64,000 bases of DNA from the NCBI GenBank assembly GCA_015680685.1, contig MNCI01022611.1, positions 1,478,903 to 1,542,902 on the forward strand. The letters are read 5' to 3'. Shown here piece after piece: positions 9,931 through 21,400 of the stretch; within the stretch, counting starts at the first letter, position 1; every line of letters starts with the position of its first letter. The DNA is from Gnetum montanum. Taxonomy: Eukaryota > Streptophyta > Gnetopsida > Gnetales > Gnetaceae. The position numbers were made by a program, and so were the translations under genes. The notes under the pieces are model-generated. The model saw only the letters and a program-made list of their open reading frames with translations. It was not told the origin of the DNA and did no database searches.

Positions 9931-10850
9931 GCTCACGAGTACTATAGGACTCCCTCTCCTAGGGGGATATTCCACAAGTATACCATGCTTCCAATCCGGC
10001 CACATCTCTCCCACCAATAACTCCATTACCACCTGCTCTAGCAATGAAAGGTGAACTCCCTGTTTAGCCAAAACAATGCAATGCCACAAGGGTTATTAAT
10101 CCTCAACCTACTATTGGTTTTGACAACCGTACGAAGAAAAGATCTTTCTTCAGGACCAACAGTCCAACCAAGCCTTTGAAACCTCAAGTGGCTGAGTCTT
10201 TAGACACCTTCATATCAACTAAAGCTTCAGAGCCCCCTTCGAACTTAACACTGCATTCAATGCATACAGTCATATTAACACATGTCGTTACTGATTGGAT
10301 CAATGTTGGCCACCTTCCCAGGAAATTCTCTAATCCTGGGAGTCCCCTAATATATCTACAAATCATTGGGAATGAGCCATGCAAAGCTCTTTTGGATTCA
10401 AGTTCTGGTGTCAACCTAATATCCCAAGAAATGTATAAGGCCTAGAACATGCCCCCATTAAAAAAGAGCGATGTCCATTTAGAGTTAGTCAACTAGTCCA
10501 TCACTATTCCCTTGGGATTAGTGGAGGACATTGTTACCACTATTTTTGGGTGGTCGTATCTAGTTGACTTCTTGGTGATTCAAGTGAATAATAGTAAGGG
10601 GGACTTACCAATCATAATGGAAAGGACATGGCTAAGCACTATCGATGTGCACCTAGGTATCCGTGATCTTTCCCTAGAAATATCTAAGGAAAACACTTTT
10701 GAAAAGATTAAGAAGAAGAGGGTTCCATGCATTGCATATAGTGACATAGGGTGCAATTGCATGTAGAGATCATGGGTAGTGCAAAGTTTAACATTGCCTA
10801 TATGCAATCAGTGTGCACAAACAATCAACATACAAAGGTGCCTATATGCA
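9915..10850 (+). pseudogene. E2 Athila-type gag tail and aspartic protease
   Basis: From about 9915 the sequence follows the spacer before protease in E4 and E5. The protease (about 10340-10766) would cleave the polyprotein. It shows IYLQIIGNEPCKALLDSSSGVNLI (10354-10425), where the usual D-[ST]-G is DSS; then the flap region WSYLVDFLVIQVNNSKGDLP and IMERTWLSTID (G to E against the sister copies). The C-terminal part continues into a cysteine-rich segment, VPCIAYSDIGCNCM then ICNQCAQTINIQRC (10722-10845). A TAG at 10443 and another at 10764 break the frame. The closest relatives are the proteases of E4 and E5. Confidence 0.8.
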
Positions 10851-10916
10851 GCAACCACATGACAAGAAGACACCTGGTGACTAATAGATGATCAAGAAGG
10901 TAGCTCACTTATATGC

Positions 10917-12116
10917 ATGGAACTAACTGAGGGATTGACTTGCACTTACATAGATACCATTGATGCATTAGAGAAAGTCCATTACCAACTTCCCAACCCT
11001 GACTTAGAAAACATCAATTGGAGGAAGTTGGAAATTCCTAAGAAATTTAAACAAGAGCTGCTAGAGCTAAGACCATTGCCCACAGGTATGGAATACACGT
11101 TCCTTAAGAATGAAAAATCGGTAATCATCAATGCAAGGCTTGCCCCACAACAAAAAGAGAGTCTGCTAAAGGTAATAAACAAGTGGTCAAAAGCATTCAC
11201 TTGGTTATATCCAGAATTATCTGGAATAGATCCTAGGATATGTCAACATAGGATTTACACCGAGTCCTCTATGAAGCCTTGAAAAAAACCATAGAGGTGA
11301 TTGAACCCAAAGTTAAAGCAAGTAGTAAAAGAAGAAATCAAACAGCTTAGCCCCTTAGTAATTGTGCCTAAAAATGGAGGCAAATGGAGGGTGTGCATAG
11401 ATTTTAGGCTACTAAACATGGCAACATTCAAGGATCACTTCCCGTTGCCATTTTTGACCAATTCTTAGACATAATTGTAGGGCATCGCTATTATAGTTTT
11501 CTAGATGGCTATAGTGGATACAACCAAATACAAATAGCCTTAGAAGACCAAGCCAAAACTACCTTCACTAGTCCTTGGGGAATGTTTGCATACAAAAAAA
11601 TGCCGTTTGGCTTGTGTAATGCCCCTGCCATGTTTCAATGCTTAGTTCTAAGCATATTCCAGCAATAGATAGGAAATGATGTGGAAGTATTTATGGATGA
11701 CTTCTCCACCTATGGAGCAAGTTTTGATCAAGCCTTGGACCGATTAGAGCAAGTGCTAAAAAGATGCGTAGAAACTAATTTGAGGCTCAACTAGAAAAAA
11801 TGCCATTTGATGGTCCAAGAAGGAGTAGTACTTGGGCATAAAATTTCACATGCAGTGATAGAGGTAGACCCTGAGAAAATCAAAGTCATTCAAGGAATCA
11901 CTCGTCAACTAAAAACTATCAAAGACATTCGATCATTCCTTGGACACACTGGCTACTATAGGAGATTCATAGAGAACTTTTTGAAGATTTCCAAATCATT
12001 AGTAGAGATTAAGAAAAAGGACGTATCCTTTGAGTGGACCAAGGAATGTGAACTAGCTTTCCAAACTTTGAAGCATAAGTTGGTAGAAACACCCATTCTA
12101 CAAGCTCTTGACTGTC
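10917..12116 (+). pseudogene. E2 Athila-type reverse transcriptase
   Basis: Starts with an N-terminal extension typical of Athila pol: LELRPLPTGMEYTFLKNEKS, then LLKVINKWSKAFTWLYPELSGI and DPRICQHRI. The palm has WRVCIDFRLLN, FKDHFPLPF, MPFGLCNAP and the active site FMDDF at 11690-11704. The connection LMVQEGVVLGHKISH and YYRRFIENF (about 11950) lead into RNase H. At least three frame changes and stops (for example TAG at 11347, 11667 and 11794) inactivate it. The wording FMDDFSTYG and LGHTGYYRRFI is the Athila pattern and is clearly different from the Tat RT at 1050. Confidence 0.88.
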
Positions 12117-12437
12117 ATGACTGATGCATTCAACTATGTCTTAGGAGCCATACTTATGTAGTTAGATGACTAGAAATGTCCTTATTACATCCACCATATA
12201 AGTAGAAGTATAGCTAGTGCACAACTTAACTACACTACTACAAAAAAATAATTAATGGCTGTAGTGTTTGCACTAGAAAAGTTTAGGCACTATGTATTGG
12301 GGTACAAAGTATTCACACACACAGGTCATAGTGCAATCTAGTTCCTCATGAATAATCCAATGGTAAGCCCCAATATTATACGATGGCTAGTAAGCCTACA
12401 AGAGTTCGATCTAACAATGATCAATCGTAAGGGCACC
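12117..12437 (+). pseudogene. E2 RNase H, 5' portion (split by E3)
   Basis: RNase H from MTDAFNYVLGAIL through the helix AQLNYTTT and LMAVVFALEKFRHYVLGYKVF to WLVSLQEFDLTMINRKGT. The frame then runs into the E3 LTR. Sequence resumes at 25539 in the same codon phase after one copy of the target duplication is counted. TAG codons appear where Gln or Trp codons are expected. Confidence 0.85.
12433..12437 (+). repeat. target site duplication of E3, left copy
   Basis: GCACC before the 5' LTR, matched by ACACC at 25534-25538 (4 of 5; the difference is a G-to-A transition). Five bases is the usual Ty3/gypsy duplication length. Confidence 0.8.
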
Positions 12438-12649
12438 TAAAAGCACCACAAAAATTTTGGCCTAGCACTTTCAAACAAGATTCACGCTAAGTCATGCAGC
12501 TATCCAAGCATGAATATAGCATGACCAAACTTGGAGGCCTCTGAAATAGCCCTCAATGGTTTAGAATTTAATAGGAAAGGTCTCCTTGGGGCCCATAGGA
12601 AACTGCATCAACTTCCAACATCTAGAATCAAAAGTTTCGGGCTCAAAAT

Positions 12650-13700
12650 GCTTGGTTTTGGCTAAGTACACTTTGGTTACATTTTCTTACGCTGCACAAC
12701 GTAAGGATCAGCGTCACCAACTTTTGGAGCCCCAAAATTGAGTTAAAACAGGCTAAAATCAGGCACAAGGACCCCCATGACCTTCACCAAGGTCCCTAGT
12801 AGCTCCTAGCCTTCAAAAAATTAAAATTTGGGCTTTAAATGAGGTAGTTTTAGTTGCTCATGTTGGAGCTACATTTTCTTACGCTGCACAGCGTAAGGAT
12901 CAGCATAACCAACTTTTGGAGCCCTGAAACTGAGTTAAAACATATTGAAATTGGGCACAAGGACCCCCCCATGACCTTTACCAAGGCCCCCAGCAACTCC
13001 CAGCCTCCTGAAAAATCCAAATTTAGGCCTCATATATGCCATTTTGACTTGCTGACATTGGGGTTACTTTTTCAGATGCTGCATAGCGTAAGCACAGTGT
13101 AACCAAGCAAAAATAGGGTAAAATAAGTAGTTTTAGGTAGCATCTTTAACACAGAGTAACCCATAAGGACTTGCAGCACTCGTACTTGTTCATAGGCTTC
13201 AAAAAATCCAAATTTGAGCCTCAAATATGCCATTTTGTCTTGGTGATATTGGGGTTACTTTTTCAGACGCTGCACAATGTGACCAAAAAAGAACGGCTCA
13301 ATTTAGGCACCTCCAGGAAGAATTTCAACATGAATTTGACTCTTGGGAGCTAGGAAACAATTGTACATGTTCCTAGGCTTTATAGAATCAAGATTTGGGC
13401 TTCAAACATGCCATTTAAGCTTGGTCACATTGGGGCCACACTTTGGTCATGCTGCACAGCTTAAGCACAACGTGACCAAATTGAATAGGCTTGAAACAAA
13501 AATCAAACAGAGTCAAACTTTGCATCCAGGCTACCCTGGAGAGTAGGCAGTAGTCAAGCAACATCAAACAGGCATTAGTGTATAAAAATGAGCTCAAAAC
13601 AGGGTAGAAACACTTGGTGACACTGGGGTTACTTTTTCAGATGTTGCACAGCGTAAGCATAGCGAAATCAACCAAAACAGGGCCAAAATGACATCCAAAT
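12650..13700 (+). repeat. tandem units of about 190 bp with palindromic core (E3 LTR U3)
   Basis: Each unit carries a hairpin core followed by GTCACCAACTTTTGGAGCC, a GGCACAAGGACCC block and a CAAATTTGAGCCTCAAA block. Cores lie near 12688, 12878, 13077, 13268, 13450, 13637 and 13808. The best core, CTTACGCTGCACAGCGTAAG at 12878-12897, is a perfect 9-bp stem around CA. The same array is in the 3' LTR (about 23400-24560). Confidence 0.85.
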
Positions 13701-14224
13701 TAGCCTAAATTTGGCACACAAAATCCTCATGACCCATGGCATGTAGATCCACTCTGAAAATGGGTCTCATAGGTCAAAAAAGGGTTTAAAATGCACTATT
13801 TTCAGGTCATACGCTGTTAGTCATGCTGGCATGCTTCTAGAAGCGTAAACCCAGCGTAAACACTTTCATACGCTGGACGCTGGACGCAAGATGCTAACGC
13901 TAGAACAAGCTGTGCACACATCAGAGCTAGATCCATGCACGATGGAGGCTTTGGTAGCACAAAAACAACATAGAACTATAGATTCGAAGGCCAGAAACCC
14001 AGATCCATGCTTGTACATTAACATTTGTTGCATTTTTGACATTTTTTTCAGTGTTTCAAGTTCTTACATTGGGCATTACGCATGCCAGCGTAAGAGATCT
14101 TGGATGCTGTACATTGTAACATTTTGTGCATTTTCTCAATGCACACACCTATCACCTAATCTGAATTTTTCTCACCCCATAGCCACTGATCTTCTCCTAG
14201 ATCTGAATCTCATGCCCAAGATCC

Positions 14225-14231
14225 TATAAAT
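14225..14231 (+). promoter_or_regulatory. TATA box of the E3 5' LTR
   Basis: CCTATAAATCCCC, 569 bases before the LTR end. The 3' LTR has CCTATAAATCTCC at 24964-24970, also 569 bases before its end. It likely drives E3 transcription. Confidence 0.6.
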
Positions 14232-14794
14232 CCCCTTTTTTTCAACAAGATCAAGGTCGAAAAAATTGGAATCTAACACACATAGGAAATCTAGGCATCA
14301 ATCTCATACGCTAGACTTCATATAGACTTGGATGTTGCACACCTGCAATCCAAAATCTGCATCTTCCTAGCACCTGCTCTCATCCATCGGGGCTAAACGT
14401 CCGCCTTGCTACCAAACCGCAACTGTGTTCTGACCGATGCACATTCTAATTGTTTATCAATACAAATAGCTTACATTATTGCCCAGATTCTTACAGTTTA
14501 CATTATTGTTCCTGTTCACATTTTTCCTATTTTCATTATTTATCATTTAAACAATTTACATTCATTTTCATTTGTTTATGTTTAGTTTTGCATTTGTTTA
14601 CGTATAACCTACCGCATCGTAATTGCGTACATTCAGGGAAGTCCTCGTTTGATCTATGTGCGGACCATTTAAGGCACTCTACCTCTATTGATTTCCAGGT
14701 TGTCCTTAGGCTAAGGCAGGGTCTTACTGTTTCATCTGTAGATCTCTTTGTGTCCATTCATTCTATCCTCTCATTGACGATTTCGAATGGTATA

Positions 14795-15843
14795 GTAAAA
14801 TGGAGCTAGAAGGAGGGCCATTTCTCTATTAGATCCACCTCTTAGCATCCTAGATCTAGCTTTCACACGCTGCTGTGATTTTCAGTGTTCCTACACTACC
14901 TTATTCCTAGCGTTCAGACACTGTTTCCTGTGCATAAATCCTGTTATCCAGTCCAGATGCTATTTCAGAGTTTTCTAGACACGTTCCTACTTGAATCACA
15001 GTGTCTTGTACCTTCCCTTCTCTGATCCAGATGCTACCCTTAGTGTCCTGCACTCCCTTCCAGTTTCAGAGATTGTTTACAACGTCCCTCATCCTTATCT
15101 CTCTTTTTTGGCGTATTCACAGCATCCAGATCTAAGTTTTATTCTCAAACGCTGCGTCTAGCACTTAGTTTTATCACCTAGGTGCCCCATCCAGCATCCA
15201 GACGTTGTGCCTTAGCTTCAAAAGCTGAACCTGGTTTACACACACTGCCATTGGTCATGTTGATGTTGTTCAAGTTGGATAGTTAGTCACACTGGACAGT
15301 TAGTCAAGATGGACAGTTAGTCACGTTGTAGTTAGTCATGCTGTAGTTAGTCATGCTGTAGTCCAGTAACATTGCACACATTGCCCTTCATTGGCACACG
15401 CTACACATAGTGTCTAGACCCTGTCCACAACTGCACATGCTGTCCTCTGTTGGCACATGCTGTAGAATCTATCTAGAACCTTCTCCCTAGCATACACACA
15501 CTATGCCTTAGCCTCAAACGTTGTCCACAACACTCTGATGTAGCCCCTAACTTCTTACGTTGCAGTTCATATGCTGTCAGTTTTACATTTAGAAAATTTT
15601 TTCACACACTGCCAGGTTCTTATGCTGGACACTTAGAAAATTTTTGACAACTTAAATTTCACATGCTATAGATTTAACATGCTGTATTTTTGTACATGCT
15701 GCATATTGCACAGACTTGACATGCTGCACACTGGTCACGCTGCACACTCAGCCCTGACCATACGCTACACACACTGCACACTTAGCCTGAAACACACTTG
15801 GCACTTGTTAGCCAGCCTGTATGCTACCCTGTGATACATCATC
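14795..15843 (+). other. E3 leader rich in ACGCTG-type words
   Basis: Between LTR and gag there is no coding frame. The short word (C)AYGCTGY, a half of the LTR palindrome, is scattered at 20-60 base intervals (for example at 14867, 15152, 15709, 15735). A small tandem array at 15281-15359 has two 17-base and three 15-base units of AGTTAGTCACRCTGGAC type. Confidence 0.6.
15281..15359 (+). repeat. minisatellite, AGTTAGTCA units
   Basis: Five direct units: 15281-15297 and 15298-15314 (17 bases, ending GGAC), then 15315-15329, 15330-15344 and 15345-15359 (15 bases). The last two are identical. Confidence 0.85.
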
Positions 15844-17640
15844 ATGGGATCATCTCAAAACTCTAACACATGCACCTTCATAATCCTCACATAGGAACAG
15901 TACAACTTTATCTGTGTGAAGATTTAGGCCAACCTTCCCCTTGACACCACAGAACAAGAGGCAAAATGAAACTTCGAGCACATAACATGGGAAGTCATGA
16001 ATTCATCCCCTTTGTATATGACATCATCCCCCTTTCTAAGCCTCACCATAGACTCATCTCCCAACTTCTTATGGGAAAGAGCCAAAACTTACGGCGACCC
16101 ACTGAGGAGTCCCAAAACCAAGATGAGGAAGATGACTTCGTGGCACAATCTGAACATGAGGATTCGTATTACTCCCTCACTCCCCACACCTATGTGAACC
16201 CATCATTCCACCCTCGCATGGGATAGAAGACCACTCACCAAGTGTCAATGAGCACACAAGCACTAGTATCCCAATAGAGATTACCCACGTCCATCTCCAC
16301 CTAGTACATACCACACATGTAAACACATGGAGCCCCTTTCATCACTTTAGCTCCGCACATCCAGGATATCACTTCACAATTTGTGGCTAGGCAAGGAACC
16401 ATACCACTTGTTCAATAACCCACTCACTTCAACATGCCACACCCTACAACCACAACTCTGAACGTTGTTCCACAACAATAATTGACAACCTAATCTCCCC
16501 AGCCAACTAATTTTCCTATCGCCAAAGAGTGGGTAGAAGCCAAAAAAATGATGCAAGCGTTAGCTGAAGAGGTAAAGCACCTCAAAATAGTAAACACTGA
16601 ACAAGTTAAAGTACTGGACTTCTACCATGATGATCCAATTAACTCTTTAGTGCCACCGTTAGCTTTACCGAAGGGAATCACACTACCCCTGTTAACCAAG
16701 TACAACAGGAAGGGAGATTCGAACACTCACTTAGTCATATTTTGATCAGAAACTCAATTGCTTCAAGCTTGGCCCCATGCAATCTTGCACATGTTCGCTA
16801 TGTCCTTAACGGGCGTACCCTTAGACTGGTACCGAGCCCTACCATGTAACTCCATATCCTCTCTTGAGGATCTGTTACACCAGTTCATTACCAGGTTTAA
16901 GTATAACCTAAAGCCTGAAGCAACACTAGACACTCTAATATAGGTGAAACAAGCACCACTTGAGCCTGTGCAGAAGTTCATTCAATGATTGAGCATAGCG
17001 CTTAACGAACTTCATGAGCCCATCCGTGAAACTTATTTTCTTATGATTCTGAAGGGAGCCGTGAATGACTTCATTAAGTCAAAACTGTACTACCTAAGTG
17101 CTCAAATGTTGAGCCAAGCCTTCATGCAGATCAAGAACATTGAACAAGCTACACAAAATAGTAATGATCCCACCTATGTGGCTTACAAGAACCAACACAT
17201 TTCCAAACAATAGACAACAATGGAAACTATAGCCGCAAGCACAAAAACAACAAACACCAGTACCAACCTAACCACAATGACAATGGCCACACCTTAGCAG
17301 TAGCAAATGAGCCCCCGGTCCCATGACACTTCAAATTAGATCAATTCTGTCACTACCACCAGATGTCCAGTCACAATACTAACAACTATCATGCCTTACA
17401 GGATGATCTTTAGACAATGATAGAACTGGGCCAACTCAACATCAACACCCTGAGTCAACCTAGCACAAATGATGCCTCTTATGTCATAAACTCCATTAGC
17501 ATAGGAAGCAAGCCCAAACCTATGCGGCAACCTTTCGTGATCCATGTGCCTCTCAGTAAGGCAATAATCCCCTCCACCTCCATGAGCAAGAGGTCTTCCA
17601 TTGTCATCCAGGTGCCACCTTGAGCATCTGAAAAACCTTT
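15844..17640 (+). pseudogene. E3 Tat-type gag
   Basis: Gag polyprotein, the structural protein of the particle. The start is uncertain: an ATG at 15844 opens a frame with early stops, and 15966 opens an 86-codon frame. The retrotransposon gag core is clear and stays in one frame from 16548 to 17213: AEEVKHLK, YNRKGDSNTHL, MSLTGVPLDWYRALP, EDLLHQFITRFKYNLKPEA, ETYFLMILKGAVNDFIKSK. It is interrupted by stops at 16743, 16941 and 16986. In another frame a knuckle CHYHQMSSHNTNNY (17348-17389) keeps C, H and H of CX2HX4HX4C, but the last Cys is Tyr. It is homologous to the gag at 8154-9897. Confidence 0.85.
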
Positions 17641-18358
17641 CGTGGTCAAAGTACCATCACAATCATCTGCTAAGATGTTAAACTAGCATGATGCACCAGC
17701 CACAACTGCAAAGAAACCTTTCATCATCAAGGTGCCACAACAAGCTAGTCAAACACCAATGACTCCTCCCAAACTACCATTTTTCATAAAGGTGCCACCA
17801 CGTGATGGCCCCTCACCTACCTAGAGCCCAACTATAGGCAACATCTCAACCTCTTCTCCCTTAAGAGTCAACCTTTTCAACAACACGGGTAAGCCTACCA
17901 AATGGTAGTAGAAGAGGACAAACGAACAACGAACAACCTCCACACTCAAAACCAAAGCCATACCAAGCAAGCAACAATCGAATGCTAGGGCCCTTGCCCC
18001 TAATCTCAAGTAAACTAGGCCCAAGCCCTCTACGCAGGAGGCCCATCCCTCAATCCACACGAAGGAAGCCAAAGCCAATACAAGAACCAACAACACAGAC
18101 TTCGTAGTTGCACTAGCCCAGGTAAAAAAAATGCTCAAATAGAAGAACACAACGATGAGCTTGTACGACTTGGTCATGACTTCAGCCATTCACTGTGAAG
18201 CCTTGGCTCAAATGTTAGCATCCATTCCTGTTATGGAGGACATCCCTGCAAATAAGGAATCCATTCGTGTAATGATTTCACAACACACACCACAAGGATT
18301 GGGTTCAAACACCTTAAGCTTCTACGATGATGTAGTTAAAGTCAACCCTGAATGAGGG
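17510..18358 (+). pseudogene. E3 gag-protease linker with repeated PF-x-I-K-V-P motif
   Basis: After the knuckle a short motif is iterated five times: QPFVIHVP (about 17526), SSIVIQVP (about 17596), KPFVVKVP (about 17635), KPFIIKVP (about 17715) and LPFFIKVP (about 17775). One hydrophobic-IQVP-like motif is common in this position of Tat-clade gag; several in a row is unusual. It is followed by a basic stretch and by MSLYDLVMTSAIHCEALAQM and LSFYDDVVKVNPE (to 18355), which resemble the region just before protease in this clade. Several stops. Confidence 0.6.
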
Positions 18359-18386
18359 GAGCTCACAATAGCTTCATTTTTGATTA

Positions 18387-18690
18387 GTGTACATGTTGGG
18401 AAATGTATACAGAGTGCATGTTGATGACAGTGTGGCAAAAAATGTAGCTTTATACTCCATCATTTACAAACTAGGCATGGTAGATGAGATCATGCCAACA
18501 AAAACCACATGTTTAAAATCCTTCAATGGGTCACGTGTCATAGTCAAGGGCACAATCAACTTATCCTTTGTGGCAGGAGAATAATTCCCCACCAATGTGG
18601 AATTCACTATCATAGAAGAGATGCCAAGTTTCAACATGATCCTTGCCCACTCTTTACCTTTGTTCATTGTGCATATGTCACCTTAGTTTG
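18387..18690 (+). pseudogene. E3 aspartic protease
   Basis: A retropepsin-like fold is visible: YRVHVDDSVAKNVALYSIIYKLG, where VDDS replaces the usual D-[NT]-G active-site wording. FNGSRVIVKGTINLSF and FTIIEEMPSFNMILAHSL, the second hydrophobic-D/G block, follow. A TAA at 18582 interrupts it. No RT follows: the next recognisable feature is the minisatellite at about 18700. Confidence 0.65.
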
Positions 18691-18699
18691 CATTGTACT

Positions 18700-19200
18700 A
18701 GCTTACGCGTTTGCATGCTGCCCAAAAAGGCCTTAAACTAGCCGATGGCCTGAAAAGGCCTTAAACTAACACACGGCACGGAAAGGCCCTAAAATATAGC
18801 ATTTCACATTATTTTCTATTTTTCTTGTGCATTTAGGTTCTATTTTTCAGTAGTTACTACTTCACATTGTGTCCTCTAGTTTCTTCTTTTGTAGGATCAC
18901 CTAGACGTACATGCATGCATCCACACATCGTCCTGGAATCATGATGATAAATTGATACCACAGAATGGTCTTAGCATCATGAACTAAAACTAATACCATA
19001 GACCATCCGGAATGACAATAAACTACCACACTCTCATATGACAGAGTCCACTAAGACTATAAACTAGCTTGCCTCTCCATAGTTCACCACGACTATAAAC
19101 TAGCATTTCATTATCCGCTACGATGCTAAACTGACAATGTCCAGCAGGTTATGATGTAAAACTAATCCATGACAGTCCGTCGAGACTATAAACTGGCAAC
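18700..19200 (+). repeat. E3 minisatellite, related to the E1 arrays
   Basis: Units of about 30-36 bases with GGCCTTAAACTARC (18730, 18758, 18785) change into GACTATAAACTAGC units (19050-19200). Both unit types match the E1 arrays that flank pol (430-680 and 4207-4510). Confidence 0.75.
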
Positions 19201-19620
19201 TTCTTCAATGGCCTATTAATCTGTTGCTGAAATCAAATGCCATGTCTTCATCAACCTGCTGCATGAATTCATCACATAGACTCTGACAGCATTGCTACTA
19301 CTCAATTTTGTTTTCCTACAGTTGCATGTGGTGTCTCCATCCCATTGGTTGCATCCATGTTTAAAGTGTTACGCTAACTCATTCACCCATGGTTTTTTTT
19401 TCTTCTTGGATTTGTGTGTGTAGGATGACACCTAGAGGTGTTTGTACATGGATGCAACTCATCACAGAAACGAGGTACCACATTGTGCCTGATGCATGTA
19501 ACCAGATTAATCAAACCAGTGACAAGTACATTCCTAGTTCCCAAAACATCCATGATTCCCTAATGTTGGCGACCGTTTGGGACGCGACCACTAACGAGTG
19601 TCCTTGAACAGGATTTAGGT
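19201..19620 (+). other. E3 3' region homologous to E1 3' region
   Basis: A T-rich tract ending TGTGTGTAGGATGACACC (19418-19435) parallels 5096-5135 of E1. TTGGCGACCGTTTGGGAC at 19566-19583 looks like a primer-binding-site-type word, but no LTR end can be shown before it. Confidence 0.4.
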
Positions 19621-20771
19621 GCCTGCTAGTCTCTGGCTACACTAAGGCCCAGATACCTCCAAATAACTCAGTAGTTAATGTGAGTATGTGTGTGTTGTTG
19701 CGGCGTGCGGTTGTATGAAATGTGACAATTTCGTTGTGTGTGAACTACAAATGACTTACTTTAAAGAGATTCAGCCAACTTTGTCCAGTACTGTGAGTTA
19801 TTGAAAGTTTCCTATTTTGTTCAACTACCTAGTCTACGTGGTCCTTATAATACCTTCTTGTAACAAGTAAAATTTTGCATAAACATTTGAGCACAACTCC
19901 GCAATCTACTCCTAATTTTCCCCAGAGAGAGATATAGTTCCACAACAAAACTAGAAATAGAGCAAGATTCGATGGAATTAGATAGAAAAGAAAGGAAAGC
20001 AGATTTGTGTAGACCTCAAATATTTAAACAAGGTAAAATGACAATAGTAAACACTTCGCAATAAAGCTATCCCAAATTCAATATCTATGAATTGTTCAAA
20101 CTTCCAAGGCTCAAACAAGCAATATCTTCAAGACAATCCTACTGTGCTACCCAAAATCGCTGCGTAAACTACCACGTACGAGACTCCACTTTGACTAGAC
20201 GATAGATGCCAACGATTGCATTCAAACAGAACCTTAAAAGACTTAACAATTTCTGATTGAAATAACATGAAAAATCACTTTAAAGATAAAGAAGCTATTC
20301 TGGTCCCATCAAAATACCAAAGATTCTCTGAACCCTCTTGACTACTAGATTGTTCCACAGTGTGACTACAAACAGAGGCTCTCTTTCAACAACCCAATAG
20401 CAGTTCCCAAACATTACGAAATAATGAAATTTACTACTAAAATGCTCTTAAGGCTTTTAAACACAAGCGCTTCTATGGCAAAATTTTAATAGAAATTTCT
20501 ATCGGGCAACAAGAACAATAAGAGCAATCTAAAAATCCCAAAATTACTTGCCAAGGATGATACTATCTAAACCACTAGCTAAGCAATATAAACAAAAAAT
20601 AAAATAAAATGCATAACTCACAGGACCATGACAAAGAGGCTGAAATATTTATTCTAGCAAGCCATCTTGCAAGTCATCTTTTTTACAAATATTCCAAGTG
20701 TGATGATGATGCTCCTTGATGTGAGAAGTGATGATGATTTCCCCCCCTCTTTTTTCCTTTAACCTTGAAGC

Positions 20772-20785
20772 CTTTTTATAGGGTT
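20772..20785 (-). promoter_or_regulatory. TATA box, minus strand
   Basis: The minus strand reads CCCTATAAAAAGGCTTCAAGG, followed about 120 bases downstream by AATAAA. That spacing of TATA box and poly(A) signal is seen in LTR U3-R regions, so a degenerate reversed LTR is one reading. Confidence 0.35.
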
Positions 20786-21064
20786 CCAAGGTAGGTAGGG
20801 AAGTTACATATTCACCTATCTTTTCTCCCAAGTAATTGGATTAACCAATTAGAAGATTACTTCTCCAACAAGTTAGGAGAAAGTTACAAATATTTATGAA
20901 GAAAAATTTGTAACTGACAAATATTTATTCATGATACAAGAATTTGGTCTTTTTGTTTTTGAATACGATTTAAATATTTAATCGTTACTTTTGAGGCTTC
21001 GTTTCGTCACCATTTTATAATAAGTTATAAAATTGACTCCATAGGATAGCAAATATGTTTACTT

Positions 21065-21400
21065 ATGGAAGGGCGAAGATACTGCAAATGTAAACGTTTT
21101 GTGACGCGGTTAACCGCGATGCTCTGCCCGCTCCTTCTTGTGCGCGTGATCCCACGACGTGTGCCATCGCTGCCGAACTGCTCCGTCCGTTATTCCTGCC
21201 ACCGCGCTGCATCAGGTTGGTCCAAGGTCACGATTACCGCCGTTAGTTCGTTGCTGACGTTGTTGAAACCCTGTCGCTGCTTTGCTGCTGCCTTCTCCAC
21301 GTCTTCCGCGTCCGTCGTGGCCGTGTGTCATCTGTTGAACCCTTACAACGCGATTGCAGTTGGAACAGCTTTCCGCGGTCATCATCTACTAACTTACTAA
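21065..21400 (+). CDS. CpG-rich open frame, unknown
   Basis: A 111-codon plus-strand frame lies in the most GC- and CpG-rich stretch of the window (about 33 CpG in some 330 bases, against long runs with almost none elsewhere). The product is rich in Ser, Val, Leu, Cys and Arg (for example TAVSSLLTLLKPCRC) and matches no family I know. The minus strand is also open in short Arg/Gln/Gly-rich frames. The composition suggests recent arrival, lack of methylation or selection, but coding is not shown. It could be a first exon plus leader of a captured gene. Confidence 0.25.
   Translation: MEGRRYCKCKRFVTRLTAMLCPLLLVRVIPRRVPSLPNCSVRYSCHRAASGWSKVTITAVSSLLTLLKPCRCFAAAFSTSSASVVAVCHLLNPYNAIAVGTAFRGHHLLTY

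Larger units (their letters stand above)
12438..14794 (+). repeat. E3 5' LTR
   Basis: Starts TAAAAGCACCACA (the original TG is now TA) and ends GGTATA, aligned with GGTACA at the end of the 3' LTR. It contains about six to seven divergent tandem units of about 190 bases, then a TATA box at 14225 and a T/A-rich R/U5. Confidence 0.9.

Noticed and set aside
12870-12900. Rho-independent terminator reading of the CTTACGCTG hairpin
   Set aside because: The sequence is plant nuclear repeat DNA, there is no U-tract after the stem, and the hairpin is iterated through an LTR.
17821-18189. 122-codon minus-strand frame
   Set aside because: It is the shadow of the E3 gag-protease linker on the plus strand; its Leu/Val/Ser-rich content follows from the complement of Lys/Asn/Thr-rich codons.
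19566-19583. TTGGCGACCGTTTGGGAC as a primer-binding site
   Set aside because: It resembles primer sites of some Tat elements, but no LTR end lies directly before it and the true E3 5' LTR end is at 14794.
20649-20831. 60-codon minus-strand frame over the TATA box at 20780
   Set aside because: The frame spans the promoter motif itself and has low-complexity content (HHHH); it is unlikely to be translated.
19850-21060. Reversed solo LTR between the minisatellite and the CpG-rich block
   Set aside because: A TATA box and AATAAA are present on the minus strand, but TG...CA ends and a target duplication could not be fixed, so it is only mentioned as a possibility.
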